DNA of 6,652 nt from an uncultured Pedobacter sp. (GTDB taxonomy: Bacteria > Bacteroidota > Bacteroidia > Sphingobacteriales > Sphingobacteriaceae), in the NCBI GenBank assembly GCA_946478755.1, contig CAMLDJ010000301.1:1-6652 (forward strand). Direction: 5' to 3'. The position numbers and the translations under genes are program-made. Shown piece after piece: positions 1 through 5,728 of the stretch (position 1 is its first letter; every line of letters begins with the position of its first letter). The notes below the pieces were generated by a model, which worked only from the letters and a program-made list of their open reading frames with translations, ran no database searches and was not told the origin of the DNA.

Positions 1-367
1 GCGAAGCGTAAAAGCGTAAAAAGGGAAGAAATTTATTGTTTTGTACAGGTCTTTCGCTCCATATGGAAATCAGCTGATAATCTATCAGTTTGATGTCTCA
101 CCAACCGAAATTAAACACATTTTAATGGTAATTTTTATAATTAGAAAATGAAAGTGCAGCAGTTTTTGGCAGTTTCATTCCCGCTCCTTTCCCTCCTGCC
201 AATTTTGAAGGAAAATCGGCATCCGTTCCAATGCGGTTTTAGTAACAAGGGTTTGTGCACGCTACGATCCCGAAAATAAAAAACTGTTTTACCATTTAGC
301 CTCGGTTGCAGCGTTGCCCCAATGTCATTAAGTTAAGGGATAAATCGCAAAAAGATGTCACCCTGAG
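1..367. other. Non-coding left flank with no convincing gene
   Basis: I see no supportable gene here. Frame 1 is open from the window edge to a TGA at 91-93 (30 codons, basic at first), which could be the tail of a gene lying outside the window, but nothing in it is recognisable. Two tandem AGCGTAAA units lie at 5-20. On the minus strand a 64-codon frame is open from 332 to a stop at 141-143 but has no ATG. Inside it are arms TTGGCAG (166-172) and CTGCCAA (196-202), which can form a 7-bp stem. The stretch 200-345 reads like a dispersed Bacteroidota repeat rather than a gene, but that is an impression from memory. The end of the stretch, around 354-367 (GTCACCCTGAG), resembles the start of a REP-like palindrome and probably belongs to the insertion target of the following IS. 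Confidence 0.4.
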
Positions 368-403
368 GGTAATTTATTTTATAAAAATCAATATAAATGA
401 CGT

Positions 404-411
404 TAACTTTA
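404..411 (+). promoter_or_regulatory. Possible -7 element for the IS guide RNA and transposase
   Basis: TAACTTTA matches 7 of 8 positions of the Bacteroidota -7 consensus TAnnTTTG. A start site about 7 bases downstream (near 418) would begin the transcript just before the long pairing stem that opens at 422. No clear TTTG is seen at -33, only a T-run at 377-380. The support is positional and modest. Confidence 0.3.
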
Positions 412-417
412 TAGAGA

Positions 418-580
418 GTTAAGGAGGATAAGCAGCATAACAGTCGCATTAATAGCGCATTAACCTGTCCCTGAGCTTTGTTTTAGCGTATAATAGTAAT
501 CAATATTGGTGAATCGTTTGATATCCCGCATGGTAGTAATATCCTTATCTGAAATACGTTGAGCTTATCTTCCTAAAAAA
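418..580 (+). ncRNA. Candidate IS110 bridge RNA in the left end of the element
   Basis: IS110 recombinases of the IS621 type use a structured RNA of roughly 170-180 nt, transcribed from the non-coding end before the gene, with one loop reading the target and one reading the donor ends. Here bases 422-433 pair with 563-574 over 12 bp with one G-U, closing a 153-nt domain. Bases 483-491 pair with 554-562 over 9 bp with two G-U pairs and stack directly on the first stem (562 next to 563). This leaves two large loops, 434-482 and 492-553. The first can form 434-436/475-477 and 440-443/465-468 around an internal loop. The second can form 520-524/539-543. Size, position and two-loop layout fit a bridge RNA. 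The 3' end, the guide bases and the loop order relative to IS621 are not established, and the fold was found by eye without energy calculation. Confidence 0.45.
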
Positions 581-583
581 AAT

Positions 584-1900
584 ATGTTATTGGATATGAA
601 TGTTTTAAGCAAAATTTATCCCAATAGTGCAGGCATTGATATTGGGAGTGAAAAGATTTATGCTTCTGTCGAAAACCAATCAGTGAGGAACTTCCGTACT
701 TTTACTTCCTGTTATAAGGAATTGAGTGCCTATCTAAAAGAATGTTCAATAACCCATGTTGCCATGGAAGCTACGGGCGTTTATTGGATTACCCTTTATG
801 ATGTTTTAGAGGCTGATGGGTTTGAGGTTACGCTGGTAAACCCAGCCGACAGCAAAAACCTTCCGGGCAGAAAGACCGATGTCCAGGACTGTCAGTGGAT
901 TCAGCAGCTCTTTAGCTACGGGTTACTCCGCAAAAGTTTTGTTCCTGAAGATATTGTAAGAAAACTGAGGGTTTATACCCGGATGCGGGAAGATAAGCTA
1001 CAGATGGCCTCCTCCCACGTTCAGCATATGCAGAAAGCCCTAACCCTGATGAACATAAGGCTGCCGGAAGTGCTTTCACAAACCCATAGTGCCAGTGGAA
1101 TGGCAATGATACAGGCTATTCTTGAAGGAGAACGGAACCCTGAAAAACTTTTGGCATGCTGTACCACATCCTTAATCAAGAACAAGGGAAAAGATATTTT
1201 GCTCGCTCTTGAAGGCAATTACAAAGAAGAATACCTTTTCGAACTTCAGCAGGCCTATGATGGATATATGTTTTATATTGATCAGGTTTCCAAATGTGAT
1301 ATAGAAACAGGAAAAGTCCTTCAGGATTATAATAATTCTTCCAATAAAGATTACAAAGACGGGCATCCGGTCAAACCAATCCGCCATAATAAGCCAAATA
1401 TTGATCAACTACACCAATTATTATTAGGAATTCATGGAGCAAACCCGACCACCTTACCAGGTTTAACAGATTACAGTTTAATGAGGCTTACGGCTGAACT
1501 TGGCAACAATATTAAGCAGTGGCCTTCAATAAAAAACTTTGTTTCCTGGTTGGGACTGGCGCCAGGTAAGCATCAGTCAGGAAAGATGAATAAAAGAAGT
1601 AAGAAAAAACCTTTAACCAGAGCGGGGCAAATATTTAAACAGGCAGCCCAATCTATACTGTTAAGCAAACAGCCAGGACTGGGAGCATTTGCCAGAAGAC
1701 TTAAAGCAAAAAAGGGTTCCGGCATAGCTATAAAAGCTACCGCAAGAAAATTAGCGGAACTTTATTATAGAATATTTGATAAAGGGATGGATTATGTTGA
1801 ACAGGGAGTAAAGAGATATCAAGAAAAATTAAAAGAACAACAGATCATTTTCCTTCAAAAGAAAGCAAACGAACTTAATCTACAATTGATTGAAAATTAG
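584..1900 (+). CDS. IS110-family transposase (DEDD/serine recombinase)
   Basis: This is the 438-residue recombinase of the insertion sequence. In this family it excises the element as a circle and inserts it into a target chosen by a bridge RNA. The N-terminal RuvC-like DEDD domain shows its four acidic residues: D19 in GIDIGSEK, E62 in MEATGVYW, and D99 and D102 in GRKTDVQD. A helical linker of about 150 residues follows. The C-terminal Transposase_20 domain (about 275-400) has NFVSWLGLAPG and then QSGK, where S332 is the likely nucleophilic serine. All expected catalytic residues are present and there is no frameshift, so the enzyme looks intact. It is longer than IS621 TnpA (about 326 residues), mainly in the linker. 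The start ATG at 584 follows an A-run with no Shine-Dalgarno; ATG at 596 (M5) is an alternative. The candidate guide RNA lies immediately upstream on the same transcript. Confidence 0.96.
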   Translation: MLLDMNVLSKIYPNSAGIDIGSEKIYASVENQSVRNFRTFTSCYKELSAYLKECSITHVAMEATGVYWITLYDVLEADGFEVTLVNPADSKNLPGRKTDVQDCQWIQQLFSYGLLRKSFVPEDIVRKLRVYTRMREDKLQMASSHVQHMQKALTLMNIRLPEVLSQTHSASGMAMIQAILEGERNPEKLLACCTTSLIKNKGKDILLALEGNYKEEYLFELQQAYDGYMFYIDQVSKCDIETGKVLQDYNNSSNKDYKDGHPVKPIRHNKPNIDQLHQLLLGIHGANPTTLPGLTDYSLMRLTAELGNNIKQWPSIKNFVSWLGLAPGKHQSGKMNKRSKKKPLTRAGQIFKQAAQSILLSKQPGLGAFARRLKAKKGSGIAIKATARKLAELYYRIFDKGMDYVEQGVKRYQEKLKEQQIIFLQKKANELNLQLIEN

Positions 1901-1960
1901 ACTATTATGGAAAGACATCAATGGTAGCAGAGTCGATTGCTTTTAATATATCGAAAAACA

Positions 1961-2100
1961 GGTCTTCGACTACGCTATCATTGACAGATTCCAGTAGGGC
2001 GATCGTCTTTCCCGCGCAGGCGGGAACCACACAGTGCTCAGCGAAGCTAATCTTAAAGCGCACGCTATAGCGATCGTTGCAAGATTGCTTCGCCGGCCTA
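1961..2100. repeat. REP-like palindromic repeat cluster
   Basis: This non-coding stretch has several nested palindromes. TTCCCGC (2009-2015) pairs with GCGGGAA (2020-2026) across a 4-base loop. Positions 2041-2054 (GCGAAGCTAATCTT) pair with 2081-2093 (AAGATTGCTTCGC) with one bulged base, and enclose the perfect palindrome CGCTATAGCG (2063-2072). The octamer GCGATCGT occurs twice in direct orientation, at 1999-2006 and 2070-2077. The first bases, CTTCGACTACGCT, resemble the arm of another common dispersed palindrome. Elements like this are abundant between genes in Sphingobacteriales genomes. The likely role is a mobile REP element, or a 3' stabiliser or terminator after the minus-strand oxidoreductase. 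The 68-codon minus frame across it has no protein features. Confidence 0.6.
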
Positions 2101-2123
2101 TCAATTAACAATATAATTTAGGT

Positions 2124-2177
2124 TTACGGTGGCAAATTAATTTCAGCTATGACTGTACCTCCAATTACTCCGATTTT
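2124..2177 (-). pseudogene. Possible remnant of a second Rossmann-domain gene start
   Basis: On the minus strand, in a different frame from the end of the oxidoreductase gene and overlapping its last codons, these bases translate as KIGVIGGTVIAEINLPP and then stop. That resembles the beginning of the oxidoreductase itself (KIGIIGTGAIGGTIAR) with the middle of the nucleotide-binding loop deleted. At base level TGTACCTCCAAT occurs at both 2154-2165 and 2882-2893. It may be the scar of a lost tandem paralogue, but the stretch is short and chance cannot be excluded. Confidence 0.2.
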
Positions 2178-2923
2178 GGATTTTTAGGAAATAGGGAGCG
2201 GTTAAATTCCACTATCTCCTCATGTGAGGGTTGAGTAGTGCGTTCAGCGAATAGTTTAATCACAGCAGAATCCCTAATTTGAGCAGCAACTTCCCTCACG
2301 CCATCATTGAGTGCCTGTTTCAGGTCCGATACATTTAATTCTGTACAATAGGCCGGAGTTCCTGGCTGGTGTCTCCATGAACTTTCCAAATCTCCAGCAT
2401 CAACCACATCAAAGCCTGCTTGATTGATAAGTCCGGATATAATTTCTTTTGCTTTTGGATCATGTCCTGATATAGCCATTGCTATACGCCCTGGTGCACC
2501 TTTAGGTGTCCCCCCAGACGCAAGGCTTTCTGCCAGCAGATTATTGAATGCTTTAATAACAGGCCGCCCTATTTGTTCAGCAACCCACATGCTCTCCGCT
2601 TTACCGTTTTTGATTTCCTCGATATCAGCATCGCGGAATGGATAGTAGTTGGACGTATCCACTATAATGGTATCTTGAGGCATCAGGTCAAATAAAGTTT
2701 TTGACATGCCGTGAATAGCTATGGTCGGCACTGATAGTATGACCACATCTTTACCTTTAACAAGATCCTCTAAGGACGAAGGCAATGCACCTAATTCATA
2801 TGCCCGCTTTTCCAGTTCAGCAAATTCAGCCGAATTGGTTACGAAAACCTGATGTCCTACTGCAACCATTTTTCTTGCGATTGTACCTCCAATGGCACCT
2901 GTACCTATTATTCCTATTTTCAT
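2165..2923 (-). CDS. NADP(H)-dependent oxidoreductase, F420_oxidored / COG2085 type
   Basis: This is a 252-residue cytoplasmic protein with an N-terminal Rossmann domain. KIGIIGTGAIGG carries the GxGxxG dinucleotide-binding loop at residues 7-12, and TNS (29-31) after the second strand is where this family contacts the NADP 2'-phosphate. Further family blocks are ILSVPTIAI (62-70), VDTSNYY (88-94), VIKAFNN (122-128) and SWRHQPGTPAYC (182-193). Databases often label such proteins NADPH-dependent F420 reductase, but Bacteroidota are not known to make F420, so the substrate is unknown and a quinone, flavin or small carbonyl is equally possible. The ATG at 2923 gives the exact start expected for the fold. 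The gene is divergent from the HxlR-type regulator across 225 bp, a common arrangement for a regulator and its target. TAACTTTG on the minus strand at 3081-3074 matches the -7 consensus, but no -33 partner is visible. Confidence 0.88.
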   Translation of the reverse strand: MKIGIIGTGAIGGTIARKMVAVGHQVFVTNSAEFAELEKRAYELGALPSSLEDLVKGKDVVILSVPTIAIHGMSKTLFDLMPQDTIIVDTSNYYPFRDADIEEIKNGKAESMWVAEQIGRPVIKAFNNLLAESLASGGTPKGAPGRIAMAISGHDPKAKEIISGLINQAGFDVVDAGDLESSWRHQPGTPAYCTELNVSDLKQALNDGVREVAAQIRDSAVIKLFAERTTQPSHEEIVEFNRSLFPKNPKSE

Positions 2924-3070
2924 ATTCAGTATCTTTAATATTTGTTTTTATAAATATGCTATTAGACTATGGTAACCTTTCCTTGAAGTCTTCCCATATC
3001 ATATTGATTAGTAGATAAAAAATTCAATTGTTTCATTAGTCCTTATCAACCAGCCTATTTCAAATAATTA

Positions 3071-3101
3071 TTGCAAAGTTATCACATTTTACTTTCCTTT
3101 G
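3071..3101 (+). promoter_or_regulatory. Likely promoter of the HxlR-type regulator gene
   Basis: TTG at 3071-3073, then 20 bases, then TTCCTTTG at 3094-3101 fits the Bacteroidota pattern with one mismatch in the -7 element (TT instead of TA). Transcription would start near 3108, giving a leader of about 40 bases. The -7 element lies inside the left arm of the inverted repeat described next. On the opposite strand, TAACTTTG at 3081-3074 is a perfect -7 match that could serve the divergent oxidoreductase gene, so the two promoters would overlap. Confidence 0.45.
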
Positions 3102-3125
3102 TATAGTACTTTCCCAAAGGAAAGT
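3091..3125. promoter_or_regulatory. Probable HxlR operator: 11-bp inverted repeat
   Basis: ACTTTCCTTTG (3091-3101) and CAAAGGAAAGT (3115-3125) are perfect inverted arms separated by 13 bases. A further direct copy of ACTTTCC lies in the spacer at 3108-3114, so the heptamer occurs three times. TATCAC (3080-3085) is also complementary to GTGATA (3124-3129). The left arm covers the likely -7 element of the regulator gene, so binding there would block its transcription, as expected for autorepression by a dimeric HxlR protein. The site is seen directly; the binding protein is inferred from position. Confidence 0.55.
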
Positions 3126-3148
3126 GATATTGTTTAAAGGATGAGACT

Positions 3149-3496
3149 ATGGCCAAGAAGAAAGAACACTGTGACTGTTTGAATACCGTGAAGCCGGTAA
3201 GGGACGCGCTTGATGTAATCAGCGGCAAATGGAAACTGCCCATCATTATTTCGGTGGGTGTTGGTAATGATCGTTTTACAGACATACAGGAAAGCATTCC
3301 AGGGATAACCCCTAAAGTTCTGGCTAAAGAACTCAAGGACCTGGAACAGCATAAACTATTAAAGCGTACCATTTTGGACGGCTACCCCGTTAAAATCCTG
3401 TACACCCTTGAACCTTATGCAGATACTTTAACACCGATAATATATTCCTTAAAAGATTGGGGAATCAACCACAGGAAAGTAGTCACAAAAGAATAA
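3149..3496 (+). CDS. HxlR-family winged-helix transcriptional regulator
   Basis: This is a 115-residue DNA-binding protein of the usual HxlR length (about 100-120). The family signature is clear: PVRDALDVISGKWKLPII (16-33), then the winged helix with ITPKVLAKELKDLEQHKLL (53-71, recognition helix) and the wing ending in VKILYTLEP. Members such as YodB and HypR of Bacillus act as dimers that sense electrophiles, diamide or hypochlorite through an N-terminal cysteine. Here C8 and C10 in HCDC occupy that zone, so redox or quinone sensing is plausible but unproven. The start ATG at 3149 has AAAGG at 3136-3140 as a ribosome binding site 8 bases upstream; ATG at 3141 is out of frame. Its likely targets are its own gene and the divergent oxidoreductase, through the inverted repeat at 3091-3125. 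Confidence 0.92.
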   Translation: MAKKKEHCDCLNTVKPVRDALDVISGKWKLPIIISVGVGNDRFTDIQESIPGITPKVLAKELKDLEQHKLLKRTILDGYPVKILYTLEPYADTLTPIIYSLKDWGINHRKVVTKE

Positions 3497-3501
3497 TGCG
3501 T

Positions 3502-3525
3502 TTAACTGTTATTCGCAGCAGTTAA
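3502..3525 (+). terminator. Weak stem-loop after the HxlR-type regulator
   Basis: TTAACTG (3502-3508) and CAGTTAA (3519-3525) form a 7-bp AU-rich stem with a 10-base loop, starting six bases past the stop codon. No T-run follows, so it is a poor intrinsic terminator and may only stabilise the 3' end. Confidence 0.25.
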
Positions 3526-3579
3526 GTAAATCATATCAAAATAACTTCAGCCACGATTCCGTAGCGCTGCTCCTTTCCC

Positions 3580-3640
3580 GTACAGCATATGTGGCAAAAC
3601 AGACTTTTGCAATCGGTCTGTAAGAACTGTACTTTTCTTT
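3580..3640 (+). terminator. Nested hairpin followed by a T-rich tract
   Basis: GTACAG (3580-3585) pairs with CTGTAC (3627-3632). Inside it ACAGAC (3599-3604) pairs with GTCTGT (3616-3621). TTTTCTTTC follows directly at 3633. The order of a two-stage stem and then a T-rich run suggests termination of the HxlR transcript before the next promoter. The stems are only 6 bp each and separated by unpaired bases, so the support is limited. Confidence 0.3.
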
Positions 3641-3683
3641 CACGTAGCATAGCGGTAAAAGAGCATAATATAGATCAAACGTA

Positions 3684-3693
3684 GAAACGTTTC
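3684..3693. promoter_or_regulatory. Palindromic operator GAAACGTTTC upstream of the SDR gene
   Basis: This is a perfect 10-bp palindrome, also readable as AAACGT (3677-3682) and ACGTTT (3687-3692) arms. It lies where the -33 region of the following promoter would be, so a bound protein would affect polymerase entry there. Which regulator binds is unknown. The AraC-type protein encoded in the same operon is a candidate, although AraC proteins more often bind direct repeats. Confidence 0.4.
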
Positions 3694-3702
3694 ATTATTG
3701 CC

Positions 3703-3710
3703 TACTTTTG
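3703..3710 (+). promoter_or_regulatory. -7 promoter element of the SDR-AraC operon
   Basis: TACTTTTG is a perfect match to the Bacteroidota -7 consensus TAnnTTTG. It predicts a start site near 3717 and a leader of about 57 bases before the ATG at 3774. No TTTG is present at -33; that position is occupied by the GAAACGTTTC palindrome, which suggests dependence on a bound protein. Confidence 0.55.
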
Positions 3711-3773
3711 TATCACAATAGCTGTTAATAATTGATTGAACTTTGTCATCATCAAATATTAAAGAATAATATA

Positions 3774-4592
3774 ATGGCAAAAACAATTTTTATAACAGGC
3801 GCATCACGCGGATTCGGCAGGATCTGGACAGAAGCATTTTTACAACGTGGCGATAATGTTGTTGCCGCTGTGCGCAACCCACAAACATTATCCGAACTTG
3901 CAAAAGAATTCCCATCAAATCTATTGGTCTTAGAACTTGATGTAACCGATAGAGAGTTGAGTTTTGAATCGATCGAAATTGCAAAAAAACACTTTGGCCG
4001 TATCGATGTGTTAATTAACAACGCAGGTTTCGGGCATGTTGGAGCTGTTGAAGAGTTGAACGAGCAGGACGTGAGATCGCAGTTTGAAACGAATGTACTG
4101 GGTTCCTTATGGACTGTACAGGCGGTCCTCCCTATTATGCGCGAGCAGAAATCGGGGCACATCATTCAGCTTTCAAGTGCGCTGGGACTAAATACGGTAT
4201 CATTGATGGGCCTTTATAGTGCATCGAAATTCGCGGTCGAAGGCCTTACTGAAACATTGGCCGGCGAAGTGAGTGGTTTTGGCATTAAGGTGACCATACT
4301 GGAACCGGCTGGTTTCTCCACAGATTTCTTCGGTACCAATTCACTAGCCCTGAGTACTAACGTAACTGCTTACGATGACATGAGAAAAGATTTTTATGAG
4401 CATGCCGGAGAGCAAGATTCCGGCAATCCTATTGCAACTATCGGAGCAGTTCTAAAATTGGTGGATACAGAAAATCCCCCATTGAGGTTGCTACTGGGTA
4501 AGACGGCTTACCCTTGGGTAAAATATACTTACGAAGAGCGCCTGAAAACATGGGAATCATGGCAGGACGTTGCTGTGGCAGCACATGGCTAA
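3774..4592 (+). CDS. Short-chain dehydrogenase/reductase (classical SDR)
   Basis: This is a 272-residue cytoplasmic NAD(P)-dependent oxidoreductase. The cofactor motif TGASRGFG is at residues 8-15, with R12 suggesting NADP(H). LDV (55-57), NNAG (82-85), catalytic N107, S135 in LSSALG, and YSASK with Y148 and K152 complete the classical active site. The C-terminal third (EPAGFSTDF, then TYEERLKTWESW) follows the widespread subgroup of oxidoreductases related to retinol-dehydrogenase-like SDRs. The substrate cannot be told from the sequence. The start is set at ATG 3774, just before the first strand of the fold. The frame is open back to a TTG at 3732, but that adds 14 residues without family support. 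The AraC-type regulator follows after 58 bases with no visible terminator, so the two are probably co-transcribed. Confidence 0.93.
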   Translation: MAKTIFITGASRGFGRIWTEAFLQRGDNVVAAVRNPQTLSELAKEFPSNLLVLELDVTDRELSFESIEIAKKHFGRIDVLINNAGFGHVGAVEELNEQDVRSQFETNVLGSLWTVQAVLPIMREQKSGHIIQLSSALGLNTVSLMGLYSASKFAVEGLTETLAGEVSGFGIKVTILEPAGFSTDFFGTNSLALSTNVTAYDDMRKDFYEHAGEQDSGNPIATIGAVLKLVDTENPPLRLLLGKTAYPWVKYTYEERLKTWESWQDVAVAAHG

Positions 4593-4650
4593 GGGAAGTT
4601 AACTTTACAGGATCCGGATTTGCTGGGTTCTGTTTTTATCACTGTTGAAA

Positions 4651-5547
4651 ATGGATTATTTTAAAAAAATAAGTGAGCTGCATGAAGCGCTTGGCGTTAA
4701 TCCTCCAGAGCATCCGCTTTTTAGTGTGGCATACGGTGAGCGAGGCACCTGCGACGGAAATAGTATACTCGAATTTTCTTCGGAATTTTACATCATAGGA
4801 TTTAAGAAGCTGAAATCGGGCAGCATGCAATATGGGAAAACAAAATATGACCACGACCGTGGCTCGATGTCTTTTGTAAAACCCGACCAGAAAGTAGCCT
4901 TTAAAAACATCGAACTGGAAGAGAAAGGTTTTCTGATTATTATCCATCAGGACTTCTTACCCGGAACCATCCTTTACCACGAAATTAAGAAATATGGCTA
5001 TTTCGATTATGAGGTGAATGAGGCCTTGCATCTCTCTCCTGCAGAGGAGGAAATCATCTGGAATTTGTATTTCAGCATTGATAAAGAATATCACAATAAT
5101 ACCGATGAACTTAGCAAGGCCATCATTGTTAGTCATCTTGACGCCATGCTCAAATATGCACAGCGCTTTTATAAAAGACAGTTTATCAACCGTACACAAT
5201 TATCCGGCTCAACAGTAACAAAGTTCAACGAATTACTTGCAGCTAATTTTGAAGAGCGGAAAACGAAAGAGATTGGACTTCCCACTGTTTCTCAAATGGC
5301 AGAAAAGCTGCATATATCTCCGCGCTATTTAACCGATCTGCTAAAGGAAGAGACAGGAAAAACGACATTAGAGCTAATCCATCTTTTCCTGATTGCTAAA
5401 GCTAAAAATCTATTGGCAGAAGGCGAATTGAATATATCAGAGATTTCGCATTTACTGGGTTTTGAAAACACGACCTACTTTTCCCGGCTGTTTAAAAAAG
5501 AAGTGGGAAAATCACCCACGCAATTCAAAGACCACTTTCTAAATTAA
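4651..5547 (+). CDS. AraC-family transcriptional regulator
   Basis: This is a 298-residue one-component regulator. Residues 1-190 form a sensor region with a cupin-like first half (roughly 25-100), of the type in many Bacteroidota AraC proteins. Residues 205-296 are the AraC DNA-binding domain with both helix-turn-helix units: TVSQMAEKLHISPRYLTDLL (212-231) and NISEISHLLGFENTTYFSRL (261-280), ending with the hallmark KKEVGKSPTQFK. The start is ATG 4651. A TTG at 4645 would add two residues and is unlikely. It lies 58 bases downstream of the SDR gene in the same direction, and in Bacteroidota this pairing usually means the regulator controls the neighbouring dehydrogenase. The ligand is unknown. 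No membrane segments are seen. Confidence 0.93.
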   Translation: MDYFKKISELHEALGVNPPEHPLFSVAYGERGTCDGNSILEFSSEFYIIGFKKLKSGSMQYGKTKYDHDRGSMSFVKPDQKVAFKNIELEEKGFLIIIHQDFLPGTILYHEIKKYGYFDYEVNEALHLSPAEEEIIWNLYFSIDKEYHNNTDELSKAIIVSHLDAMLKYAQRFYKRQFINRTQLSGSTVTKFNELLAANFEERKTKEIGLPTVSQMAEKLHISPRYLTDLLKEETGKTTLELIHLFLIAKAKNLLAEGELNISEISHLLGFENTTYFSRLFKKEVGKSPTQFKDHFLN

Positions 5548-5660
5548 TAGCAACGTTGGTAAGCTAGCCTTCTTAAAGTTATAATTAATTCCCCCTTGAA
5601 AAAGTCTCGATTGAGGGACGTGCAACAAGAGACTCTAAATGTTGTTAGAGATACTGAATC

Positions 5661-5719
5661 TTAAATGATTAGCTTTTCACCAAAATCATCAAGGTTAAGT
5701 AAAATATACAATCATTTAA
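5661..5719. repeat. 10-bp inverted repeat in the AraC-TetR gap
   Basis: TTAAATGATT (5661-5670) and AATCATTTAA (5710-5719) are perfect inverted arms separated by 39 bases, followed by an A-run. No T-run follows, so it is not a standard terminator for the AraC gene. AGTCTC (5603-5608) and GAGACT (5629-5634) form a second weaker pair nearby. The gap 5548-5840 otherwise holds only the TetR promoter. Confidence 0.3.
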
Positions 5720-5728
5720 AAAAAAATA

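Larger units (their letters stand above)
371..1960 (+). mobile_element. IS110-family insertion sequence, inferred boundaries
   Basis: This is a single-gene element of about 1.6 kb. IS110 elements lack clear terminal inverted repeats and make little or no target duplication, so the ends must be inferred. The left flank ends ACCCTGAG-GGT (360-370) and the right flank begins GGT-CTTCGACTACGCT (1961-1977). Removing everything between, and keeping one GGT, gives a continuous REP-like sequence. This layout leaves a left non-coding end of about 213 bases and a right end of about 60 bases, which suits the IS110 group, whose guide RNA lies upstream of the gene. The two-base exchange core would fall within GGT. 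The gene is well supported. The exact ends are inference and could be off by tens of bases. Confidence 0.5.

Noticed and set aside
141..332. 64-codon minus-strand open frame in the left flank
   Set aside because: There is no ATG, it begins right after a stop codon, and no protein features are seen; a non-coding repeat is more likely.
371..1960. Terminal inverted repeats of the IS
   Set aside because: Comparison of the inferred ends gives only short AT-rich resemblance, as expected for IS110 elements, which lack true terminal repeats.
1905..2111. 68-codon minus-strand open frame after the transposase
   Set aside because: It runs through REP-like palindromes and has no domain, start context or family resemblance.
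2165..2923. Naming the minus-strand oxidoreductase an F420 reductase
   Set aside because: The fold matches that family, but F420 is not expected in Bacteroidota, so the substrate name would mislead.
3732..3773. TTG-initiated N-terminal extension of the SDR by 14 residues
   Set aside because: The extension has no family support and ATG 3774 lies directly before the first strand of the Rossmann fold.
4597..4606. AAGTTAACTT palindrome after the SDR gene as a terminator or operator
   Set aside because: It is short and AT-rich, has no T-run after it, and the AraC gene follows closely, so co-transcription is more likely.
4645..4650. TTG start two codons upstream of the AraC gene
   Set aside because: An ATG two codons later is the normal choice and nothing favours TTG.
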